Assembly: GCA_031268065.1 (NCBI GenBank) | Contig: JAIRXX010000326.1 | Span: 1-7,332, forward strand | DNA: 7,332 nt | From: Propionibacteriaceae bacterium | GTDB lineage: Bacteria > Actinomycetota > Actinomycetes > Propionibacteriales > Propionibacteriaceae | Direction: 5' to 3' | Part shown: one piece after another, positions 1 through 4,716 of the stretch | Numbering within the stretch: position 1 is the stretch's first letter | Layout of the letters: each line of letters begins with the position of its first letter | The notes under the pieces: model-generated | What the model was told of the DNA's origin: nothing | What the model saw: only the letters and a program-made list of their open reading frames with translations | Database searches by the model: none | Position numbers and translations under genes: made by a program

Positions 1-1186
1 CGTCCAACTTGATGCCGGGTACGCGCAGCCCGAGCAGGGCGCCGGCGTGGGCCATGCGGTGATCTGCATAGGTGTGGAAGACTCCCGGTCGCAGCGGGCC
101 GGGCGAGATGGCCAGCCCGTCCGAGGTGGCCTCAGCGTGGCAGCCCAAGGCGCTCAATTCAGTCGCCAGCGCCTGCAGCCGGTTGGTTTCGTGGCCGGTG
201 ATATGGCCGACTCCGCTAATCCTGCTCGGTCCCTCGGCGAGGGCAGCCATTGCGGCGGCCACCGGGGTGAATTCGCTGATCTCGCGCAGGTCTAGCTCTG
301 CGCCATTAAGCTTGTCCGGGCCAATGACGCAAACGCAGCCCTTTTCGATGACTGCCTCGGCACCGAAAGCCCGCAGCGCCGACAGCAGTTGGCAGCCAGG
401 CTGCACGGAGGTTTCCGGCCAGCGCGCGCCAACTCTACCCCGGGTCACGGCCCCGGCAGCGAGGAAAGTGGCGGTGTTGGTGAGGTCTGGCTCAATGCGT
501 TCGCTGAGGCCGGAAATGGGTCCGGGGGAGACCTCCCAGACATTCTCCGCCGATTGGGACACCTCCACCCCGCGTGCCTTAAGCATTAGCGCTGTCATTG
601 AGATGTGTGGTCTAGACGGCAACGGCGGCCCCTGGTGGACTATTCGCAGCCCGCGCGTCCTTTTGGCGCCGATGAGCAGCAGGCCGGAGATGAATTGGCT
701 GGTCGGCGCTGAGTCCAGCCTGACTTCGGTGGCGCTTTCGCTGTCCGGGCCGGTGATCGAGAACGGCAGGGCCGCCCCGCTGACGTCCACCCCCAATTGG
801 CGCAGCGCTCCGAGCAGCCCCGCCATCGGCCTAGCGGAGGCTTGCGGGTCTCCGTAGAAGCGGGTCTCAGCTGGCGACAGCGCTGCCACGGCGGGAAGGA
901 AACGCATCGCCGTGCCGCTGAGTCCGACGTCGATGCTTGCCGACCTCATCCGCGCAGGCGGCGTGATTTGCCATGACGCGGCGCCCGCTTGGGCAATCCC
1001 GACCCCCATCGCCGCCAGGCCAGCGCGGAGCAATTCGGTGTCCCGCCCGTCCGGGACGCCGTTGATCAGGCTTGGAGCCTCGGCCAGTCCGGCCAGCACC
1101 AGCGAACGGGCAGCTATAGATTTTGATCCGGGTATCTCAACACTCGCCGTTATGGGCGTTTCCGCGTACGGGGCGGCCCAGGGCAT
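1..1186 (-). CDS. aroA: 3-phosphoshikimate 1-carboxyvinyltransferase (EPSP synthase), 3'-truncated by window edge
   Basis: This cytoplasmic enzyme transfers the enolpyruvyl group of PEP to shikimate-3-phosphate, the sixth shikimate-pathway step. My own translation of the minus strand gives 395 residues with no stop; the family is about 430-450 residues, so only the C-terminal end is missing. Visible motifs: PGSKS near residues 19-23 with K22, S23 and R27 matching E. coli numbering; LSGTAMRF at 89-96, whose glycine aligns with E. coli G96; TSQFISGLLL at 162-171; DLTN at 234-237; ETNR at 333-336; and YADHRM at 373-378. E305 stands where E. coli has catalytic D313, as in the mycobacterial enzyme. 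The ATG at 1186 gives the N-terminus MPWAAPYAETP, which resembles actinobacterial AroA; no strong Shine-Dalgarno is seen. Residue 26 is Ala rather than the usual Asn/His, and ETDR reads ETNR. It diverges from sigR across a 381-bp gap. Confidence 0.96.
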   Translation of the reverse strand, partial: MPWAAPYAETPITASVEIPGSKSIAARSLVLAGLAEAPSLINGVPDGRDTELLRAGLAAMGVGIAQAGAASWQITPPARMRSASIDVGLSGTAMRFLPAVAALSPAETRFYGDPQASARPMAGLLGALRQLGVDVSGAALPFSITGPDSESATEVRLDSAPTSQFISGLLLIGAKRTRGLRIVHQGPPLPSRPHISMTALMLKARGVEVSQSAENVWEVSPGPISGLSERIEPDLTNTATFLAAGAVTRGRVGARWPETSVQPGCQLLSALRAFGAEAVIEKGCVCVIGPDKLNGAELDLREISEFTPVAAAMAALAEGPSRISGVGHITGHETNRLQALATELSALGCHAEATSDGLAISPGPLRPGVFHTYADHRMAHAGALLGLRVPGIKLD

Positions 1187-1344
1187 CAGGCCCGCGCCTT
1201 CAGAACTGGCAGGGCCAGTTGGACAAGCTGGAGATAGGTCATGCGGCCAATCTTAGTGTTCCCAGCGCTGGCTTGCTCGGGCATCGGCTCTTGCGGCGGA
1301 TGTGGCGCTTTGATTGGCATGTTGGCAGCGGTAGTCCGGCAAAA

Positions 1345-1373
1345 TTGAGTTTGCACATTCGTGCAATTAAGTT
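1345..1373 (+). promoter_or_regulatory. Candidate sigR promoter (TTGAGT, 17-bp spacer, TAAGTT)
   Basis: TTGAGT at 1345-1350 matches the TTGACA -35 consensus at 4 of 6 positions. TAAGTT at 1368-1373 fits the TANNNT pattern of actinobacterial -10 elements. The spacer is exactly 17 bp. Transcription would start near 1380, giving a leader of about 190 nt before the sigR ATG at 1568. A palindrome occupies nearly the whole spacer (separate entry). This is a pattern-based prediction; a two-hexamer match can occur by chance in a region with few other AT-rich stretches. Confidence 0.4.
1351..1366. promoter_or_regulatory. Perfect 6-4-6 palindrome, candidate operator
   Basis: TTGCACATTCGTGCAA has perfect 6-bp arms (TTGCAC/GTGCAA) around ATTC. 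It lies entirely between the predicted -35 and -10 of sigR, where a bound regulator would block or reshape polymerase binding. I do not recognise it as the site of a specific regulator; it is not the actinobacterial LexA box. A related but differently spaced palindrome overlaps the pdtaS start at 2801-2815. Confidence 0.4.
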
Positions 1374-1567
1374 GGGCGAATGTCCGAAATAATTTCAGCT
1401 CCAATCGGGTTGAGAAGTATGTGACGAACAAGATGCTGATGAGACGGGCCAGGGCTGGCTCTGATCGGCGCGGCCCGAGGGGCAGGCAAAAGTCAGGCCC
1501 GTCATTCTGGCCGACTTCGCTGGGCAATTACTTCCGAACCAGCATTTTTCCAGTAGGCTCGTTTGTG

Positions 1568-2188
1568 ATGAGTGCTACCCCTTCCGCCCCAGTTGATCCA
1601 GCCCCCGCCGCGACCGGCGATGATTTAGTTGCGCGTTTTGAGGATGAAGCGCTCATCTACCTTGACCGCCTCTACGGGGCGGCGCTGCGGATGACCAGGA
1701 ATCCAGCGGACGCTGAAGACATCGTGCAAGAGACTTTCACCAAAGCTTTCGCGGCTTTCAAAGATTTCAAGCAGGGCACGAACGTGAAGGCGTGGCTTTA
1801 CCGGATTCTGACCAATACCTTCATCAACAGCTATCGGAAGAATCAGCGGCAGCCGATCATAGCGAATGGGAATGAGATAGAGGATTGGCAGTTGGCCAAG
1901 GCCGACGCGCACAGTCCGGTGGGGCTGCATTCGGCGGAGATGGAGGCGCTCAACCGGCTTCCTGACACCCGGGTCAAGCAGGCGTTGCACGATCTCTCCG
2001 AAGAATTTCGGATGGTCGTCTTCCTGGCTGATGTGGAGGGCTTCTCCTACAAGGAGATAGCGGAGATCATGGACACGCCGTTGGGCACCGTGATGTCGAG
2101 GTTGAATCGGGGGAGGGCGCAACTGCGCGCCAAACTAGCCGATTACGCCAAGCAATATGGCATAAAAACTGGAGTGGGCAATGGATGA
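1568..2188 (+). CDS. sigR: ECF RNA polymerase sigma factor SigR/SigH (thiol-oxidative and heat stress)
   Basis: This is a group 4 sigma factor of the SigR (Streptomyces)/SigH (Mycobacterium) family, which directs transcription of thioredoxin, proteostasis and other disulfide-stress genes when released from its anti-sigma factor. The 206 residues carry sigma region 2 at about 29-95 (core-binding segment with [16 protein letters not shown], then the -10-reading segment ending [16 protein letters not shown]) and region 4 at about 136-190 with the helix-turn-helix [27 protein letters not shown] in the linker is typical of this subfamily. I chose the ATG at 1568 because similarity begins about 20 residues later, at ARFE-DEAL, and the length fits the family; a weak AGTAGG lies 10 nt upstream. 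The frame stays open upstream to a GTG at 1361, so longer isoforms cannot be excluded. The 3' end overlaps rsrA by 8 bp, indicating a translationally coupled operon. Confidence 0.96.
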   Translation: MSATPSAPVDPAPAATGDDLVARFEDEALIYLDRLYGAALRMTRNPADAEDIVQETFTKAFAAFKDFKQGTNVKAWLYRILTNTFINSYRKNQRQPIIANGNEIEDWQLAKADAHSPVGLHSAEMEALNRLPDTRVKQALHDLSEEFRMVVFLADVEGFSYKEIAEIMDTPLGTVMSRLNRGRAQLRAKLADYAKQYGIKTGVGNG

Positions 2189-2438
2189 GCATGAGCGTTG
2201 TCACCGGATACTGGCCAGGGTTTTCGCCTTCCACGACGAAGCGCTAGACGAAGCGGAGGCTGACGAGATACGCCAGCACCTGCTCGGCTGTGAGCCGTGC
2301 TTGGGCAAATTTGAAGTCGAGCGGGCCATGCGGGTATTGATCCGCCGCAGTTTCGGGGAGTCGGCTCCCAGCAGGCTGCGCGAGCGTATCCGCGAGAAGC
2401 TGTCCCTCGATTCGTTCAACGACCAAGCGCTGGCCTGA
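2181..2438 (+). CDS. rsrA: Zinc-binding redox anti-sigma factor RsrA/RshA
   Basis: This 85-residue ZAS-family anti-sigma factor is expected to bind SigR when reduced and zinc-loaded, and to release it when thiols oxidise. The signature HLLGCEPC gives H33-x3-C37-x2-C40. C7 lies 26 residues before H33, the same spacing as C11/H37/C41/C44 in Streptomyces coelicolor RsrA, so all four zinc ligands are present. These three are the only cysteines in the protein. The C-terminal half is arginine-rich and probably helical (about 43-75), as expected for the sigma-wrapping part. It is shorter than characterised homologues (about 100-105 residues). The start codon lies inside sigR with GGAG 6 nt upstream (2171-2174), so coupled translation should keep the two proteins in proportion. 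The assignment rests on motif plus position directly after sigR. Confidence 0.95.
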   Translation: MDEHERCHRILARVFAFHDEALDEAEADEIRQHLLGCEPCLGKFEVERAMRVLIRRSFGESAPSRLRERIREKLSLDSFNDQALA

Positions 2439-2460
2439 ACCGGCCAACTTGGCGGATAGC

Positions 2461-2587
2461 AAACCCTCGTCCTGCCGTTGACTGCCGGACGAAAAACACA
2501 GACCGGCGAGCCCGAAGCTTTCCCGCGGGCCGCTGCGCCAATAGGCGGCTGCGCTGGCGGATTTCGGGGCCAGCAAGACGAGGGTTT
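2461..2587. repeat. Long inverted repeat enclosing internal helices, in the convergent gap between rsrA and the bL37 gene
   Basis: The left arm AAACCCTCGTCCTGC (2461-2475) and right arm GCAAGACGAGGGTTT (2573-2587) are complementary at 14 of 15 positions, 97 nt apart. Inside, GCCGG/CCGGC (2484-2488 with 2503-2507) and CCCGAA/TTCGGG (2511-2516 with 2563-2568) can pair, and the second can enclose CGCC-AATA-GGCG (2536-2547). The plus transcript could therefore fold as a three-way junction. Each outer arm ends in GGGTTT or GGGTTTT on its own strand, and the element lies between convergent gene ends, so a bidirectional terminator is one reading. A structured RNA or a small mobile-element remnant are others. 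No target-site duplication is obvious. Pairing was found by eye, without an energy calculation. Confidence 0.5.
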
Positions 2588-2594
2588 TGTGATC

Positions 2595-2669
2595 TTAAGC
2601 CGTCGGGCGCTTCCCGTGGTTGGCCGCCGACTTGCGGCGCGCGCGGCGCTTGCGTCCACCTTTACCCAT
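2595..2669 (-). CDS. 50S ribosomal protein bL37 (24 residues)
   Basis: The minus strand encodes a 24-residue, extremely basic peptide beginning MGKGGRKRRARRKS and ending ANHGKRPTA, then TAA. This matches the actinobacterial ribosomal protein bL37, first recognised in mycobacterial 50S structures, whose usual form also starts with a G-R-K-R/K-R cluster and ends ANHGKRPNA. It would bind rRNA in the large subunit. The length is the normal family length. A purine-rich GGATGGG lies 5 nt upstream of the ATG and could serve as a weak Shine-Dalgarno. It is transcribed away from pdtaS and converges on rsrA. Its position beside the sigR-rsrA locus agrees with my recollection of other actinobacteria. 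The gene is easily missed because of its size. Confidence 0.92.
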   Translation of the reverse strand: MGKGGRKRRARRKSAANHGKRPTA

Positions 2670-2808
2670 GATTACCCATCCATTCCTAGTCCGTCGTGCG
2701 CCAGTTGGCGCGCATATCATTGTGCCACACGGCGGCTAACTGCCGTGCCACGCCAGCCACGAAGCGCGAATGTGTGCTTGGGACGGCGCTTCCCCTAGTC
2801 TTTGCACT
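2670..2808. promoter_or_regulatory. Divergent bL37-pdtaS intergenic region with two hairpins
   Basis: This 139-bp divergent spacer must hold the promoters of both the bL37 gene and pdtaS. GCGCCAGTTGGCGC (2698-2711) is a perfect palindrome with a 2-nt centre. CACGGC and GCCGTG (2728-2733, 2742-2747) form a 6-bp stem with an 8-nt loop. GTGCCAC is repeated directly at 2722-2728 and 2745-2751. On the minus strand both hairpins would lie 29-78 nt before the bL37 start, so they could form part of its leader. No confident -35/-10 pair for bL37 was found. Confidence 0.4.
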
Positions 2809-2815
2809 ATGCAAA
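2796..2815 (+). promoter_or_regulatory. Candidate -10 element and palindrome overlapping the pdtaS start
   Basis: TAGTCT at 2796-2801 fits the TANNNT -10 pattern and ends 7 nt before the A of the ATG at 2809, the geometry expected for a leaderless mRNA. No Shine-Dalgarno precedes that ATG. TTTGCACTATGCAAA (2801-2815) is a perfect 6-3-6 palindrome spanning the start codon. A protein bound there would cover the predicted transcription start. No convincing -35 accompanies the -10, so this is tentative. Confidence 0.35.
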
Positions 2816-4269
2816 GTATGGATCAGCTCATCGGAGAGCATACTTGCCTGGAGCAAGCGGACGTCGAATGGCTGGACCGGCTGGTCGATGAGTGGTCACT
2901 GTTGTCCGATCTGGCTTTCGGCGATCTGATCCTTTGGGTGCCCGACGTGGACGACAACATCTTCTGGGCGGTTGCGCAGGTGCGCCCAACCACCGGGCCG
3001 ACATCCCTCGAAGACGACGTTGTGACTGAGGAGATAGTTTACGATCCCGAGCACCTGGTCACCGAGGCGTATCTGTCCAGGGAAATCAGCCACACCTCTG
3101 GGAATAGGCTGAACGCCGGCATCCCGGTGGACGTCCAGGCCGTGCCCATCCTGCGCGGCGACAAATGCATAGCCGTGGTGGAGATCCACAGCAACCGGAT
3201 GGGGACACGCGCCCCTGGCTCGCTGGAGGACACCTATCTGGAAGTCGCCCAGATTCTTGCCGAGATGGCGCGGGTGCGGAAATTCCCGATCAGCGGGGAC
3301 AAGCCGGAGCCGTGGATTTCGCCCCGGGTTGGAGATGGGATCATCCGGGTGAACAACGCCGGGATCGTCACCTTTGCCAGCCCGAATGCGCTGAGCGCGT
3401 ACCGGAGGCTGGGGCTGGTGGGCGACTTGGAGGGGGAGAGCCTGGTCCAAACCACCCTGCCGCTGCTCACGGCGCACCGGCAGCCGGTGGAGCACCCGCC
3501 GAAATCCACCCTGGAAGGCCGGGGTGCGCGGGAGCTTGACATGGAGTCCGCTTCGGCGACGATCCGGGTGCGGGTGCTTCCGCTGCACGACAGCTTAGGC
3601 CCGGCTGGTTTGCTGGTCATGTGCCGTGACACCACCGAATTGCGCTCCCGCGAGCGGCAATTGGTGACCAAAGACGCAACCATCCGCGAAATCCACCACC
3701 GGGTGAAGAACAACCTGCAGACAGTGGCCGCGCTGTTGCGGCTGCAAGCCAGGCGGATCACCGTCCCGGAGGCCAAAGACGCGCTGGACGATGCGATGAA
3801 GCGAGTCTCAGCGATAGCCGTGGTTCATGAGATTCTTTCCCAAGCCTTCGACGCGACGCTCAAATTTGACGATGTGGCCGACCGCCTGCTCAAACTGGTC
3901 GGTTCGGTTGCCACCACCGGGGGAAAGGTGCGGATGGTCCGCGACGGCTCTTTCGGGCACATTCCGGCAGAAGTGGCCACCAACTTGTCACTGGTGCTCA
4001 CCGAGCTTTGCCAGAACGCCGTGGAGCACGGCTTGCACAAAGGTTCCGGAGAGGTGATCGTGCGGCCTGAGCAGGCCAAAGGCTGGCTGAAAGTCACCGT
4101 CTTCAACGCAGGGGAGCCGCTTCCGCAAAACTTCTCCCTGGAGTCTTCCACCAGCCTGGGGCTGTCCATCGTCAACACCTTGGTGCAAGACATGCGCGGA
4201 ACTTTCAGCTTGGAGGCCGTCGCCAACGGCGGTGGCACGCTGGCGACGGTGCAAGTTCCGCTGATCTAA
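2809..4269 (+). CDS. pdtaS: Soluble GAF-PAS sensor histidine kinase, PdtaS family
   Basis: This 486-residue cytosolic two-component kinase has no membrane segment. Order of parts: GAF-like sensor at about 22-155; PAS at about 173-285 (VGDGIIRVNNAGIVTFASPN); HisKA_2 dimerisation/phosphotransfer helix with IREIHHRVKNNLQ at 292-304, where H297 before Arg is the likely phosphoacceptor; and a HATPase domain with N-box TELCQNAVEH (398-407) and G2 box SLGLSIV (449-455). In mycobacteria PdtaS phosphorylates PdtaR, an ANTAR RNA-binding antiterminator; no such partner lies here. The G1 box reads NAGEP (433-437) instead of DxGxG, which is unusual. I chose the ATG at 2809 because E10-H11-T12 then falls where I recall it in the M. 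tuberculosis protein. ATGs at 2770 and 2818 are alternatives. Its stop overlaps convergent whiB1 by 4 bp. Position next to whiB1 matches mycobacteria. Confidence 0.93.
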   Translation: MQSMDQLIGEHTCLEQADVEWLDRLVDEWSLLSDLAFGDLILWVPDVDDNIFWAVAQVRPTTGPTSLEDDVVTEEIVYDPEHLVTEAYLSREISHTSGNRLNAGIPVDVQAVPILRGDKCIAVVEIHSNRMGTRAPGSLEDTYLEVAQILAEMARVRKFPISGDKPEPWISPRVGDGIIRVNNAGIVTFASPNALSAYRRLGLVGDLEGESLVQTTLPLLTAHRQPVEHPPKSTLEGRGARELDMESASATIRVRVLPLHDSLGPAGLLVMCRDTTELRSRERQLVTKDATIREIHHRVKNNLQTVAALLRLQARRITVPEAKDALDDAMKRVSAIAVVHEILSQAFDATLKFDDVADRLLKLVGSVATTGGKVRMVRDGSFGHIPAEVATNLSLVLTELCQNAVEHGLHKGSGEVIVRPEQAKGWLKVTVFNAGEPLPQNFSLESSTSLGLSIVNTLVQDMRGTFSLEAVANGGGTLATVQVPLI

Positions 4270-4517
4270 GAGGAGCGGGCGCGCATCCGGGCGGCGCGGC
4301 GCTTCATGGCGCGGCGCTCGTCCTCACTCAGCCCGCCCCAGACGCCGTGGTCTTGCCCGGCATCCAACGCCCACTGCAAACACGCTTCGCGCACCTCGCA
4401 GCGGCGGCAGACCTTCTTAGCCTCCGCTATCTGGACGAGAGCCGGTCCTGTGATTCCGATTGGGAAAAACAATTCCGGATCCTCGGTCAGGCAGGCAGCC
4501 CTATGGCGCCAATCCAT
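4266..4517 (-). CDS. whiB1: WhiB1-type iron-sulfur transcriptional regulator
   Basis: This 83-residue Wbl protein binds a [4Fe-4S] cluster through C9, C37, C40 and C46, the same positions as M. tuberculosis WhiB1. WhiB1 partners region 4 of the primary sigma factor and its cluster reacts with nitric oxide. F17 and F18 (ELFFP) and W60 (GVWGG, 58-62), which contact sigma-A in the mycobacterial complex, are conserved. The basic tail (about 68-81, KRRAARMRAR) is the DNA-binding part. The ATG at 4517 is preferred over a GTG at 4529 because it reproduces the family N-terminus MDWRH and because the Shine-Dalgarno AAGGAG (4534-4529) overlaps the GTG. It lies 213 bp downstream of kgd on the same strand and has its own probable promoter region. 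Its last 4 bp overlap the end of convergent pdtaS. Confidence 0.96.
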   Translation of the reverse strand: MDWRHRAACLTEDPELFFPIGITGPALVQIAEAKKVCRRCEVREACLQWALDAGQDHGVWGGLSEDERRAMKRRAARMRARSS

Positions 4518-4528
4518 GAAGTAATTCA

Positions 4529-4534
4529 CTCCTT
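4529..4534 (-). promoter_or_regulatory. whiB1 ribosome binding site
   Basis: On the minus strand AAGGAG lies 11 nt before the ATG at 4517. It includes the G of the in-frame GTG at 4529, so that GTG cannot be the start served by this site. This settles the start of whiB1. It is the clearest Shine-Dalgarno in the window. Confidence 0.7.
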
Positions 4535-4570
4535 ATAACAAGACGTACCGTCATGTGCATGTGCCATACG

Positions 4571-4655
4571 TCAAGTGACAGACAAGTATCTAGAGTGACA
4601 AGTTTAAGCCGCGAACACAAGGGTTTTGGGGAATTTGAAACAAGTTGGGACAAGT
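4571..4655 (-). promoter_or_regulatory. whiB1 upstream region with repeated ACTTGTC motifs
   Basis: In minus-strand sense ACTTGTC occurs exactly three times (4655-4649, 4603-4597, 4587-4581). The core ACTTG occurs twice more, at 4645-4641 and 4576-4572. The 7-mer TGTCACT occurs twice, at 4600-4594 and 4580-4574, 20 bp apart, or about two helical turns. TTGTCA (close to the -35 consensus), GATACT (-10-like) and TTGACG are present, but none pairs at 16-18 bp with a good partner, so no promoter is called. The repeats lie about 40-140 bp upstream of the whiB1 Shine-Dalgarno, the region where regulators would act. The factor is unknown. Confidence 0.45.
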
Positions 4656-4674
4656 GTCGTTGTAGACAGGCGTA

Positions 4675-4688
4675 CTTGCGTCCGCAAG
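4675..4688. repeat. Short perfect inverted repeat downstream of kgd
   Basis: CTTGCGTCCGCAAG has perfect 6-bp arms with a 2-nt centre; as RNA it would be a 5-bp stem with a 4-nt loop. It lies about 45 nt past the kgd stop and upstream of the whiB1 repeats. With no U-run after it on the minus strand it is a weak terminator candidate; it could equally be a protein-binding palindrome. Confidence 0.35.
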
Positions 4689-4716
4689 ACCGGGTGTGCA
4701 TCGGGGTTGCAGACGG

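Larger units (their letters stand above)
1187..1567. other. aroA-sigR divergent intergenic region
   Basis: This 381-bp gap separates two divergent genes. No ORF in it resembles a known protein. The plus frame of sigR stays open through it back to a GTG at 1361, with in-frame ATGs at 1433 and 1439, so an N-terminally extended SigR is formally possible. A minus-strand ORF (1186-1527) abuts aroA but has no recognisable family. I scanned the plus strand for the GGAAT or GGAAC -35 typical of SigR/SigH-dependent promoters and found no GGAA at all. The only promoter-like pair I can place for sigR is at 1345-1373. I could not pin down an aroA promoter on the minus strand. Confidence 0.6.

Noticed and set aside
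72..857. Plus-strand ORF of 261 codons.
   Set aside because: It lies antisense to aroA, whose minus-strand reading matches EPSP synthase motif by motif. Long antisense frames are common in GC-rich coding DNA.
1186..1527. Minus-strand ORF of 113 codons just upstream of aroA, its TGA overlapping the aroA ATG (TGATG).
   Set aside because: The arrangement looks like translational coupling, but the product has no recognisable family, no clear ribosome binding site, and crosses the predicted sigR promoter.
2461..2587. Signal-recognition-particle RNA, 6C RNA or another known small RNA at the inverted repeat.
   Set aside because: There is no GGAA-tetraloop SRP domain and no pair of C-rich loops, so no known RNA family could be assigned by eye.
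2201..2659. Minus-strand ORF of 152 codons covering rsrA and the downstream gap.
   Set aside because: It is a low-complexity Ser/Arg/Ala product that is antisense to rsrA and out of frame with the bL37 gene, with no family resemblance.
2478..2798. Plus-strand ORF of 106 codons between rsrA and pdtaS.
   Set aside because: It is antisense to the bL37 gene, runs across the predicted inverted repeat and the pdtaS promoter region, and resembles nothing known.
2896..3588. Minus-strand ORF of 230 codons inside pdtaS.
   Set aside because: It is a His/Arg/Gly-rich shadow of pdtaS, whose own frame shows all kinase motifs.
4517..4529. GTG start at 4529 for whiB1, adding four residues.
   Set aside because: The Shine-Dalgarno AAGGAG overlaps the GTG, and the family N-terminus MDWRH begins at the ATG at 4517.
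4535..4640. A mycobacterial-type CRP site (TGTGA-N6-TCACA) upstream of whiB1.
   Set aside because: TGTCACT and TGACA elements are present but only as direct repeats; no inverted TGTGA/TCACA pair with a 6-bp centre was found.
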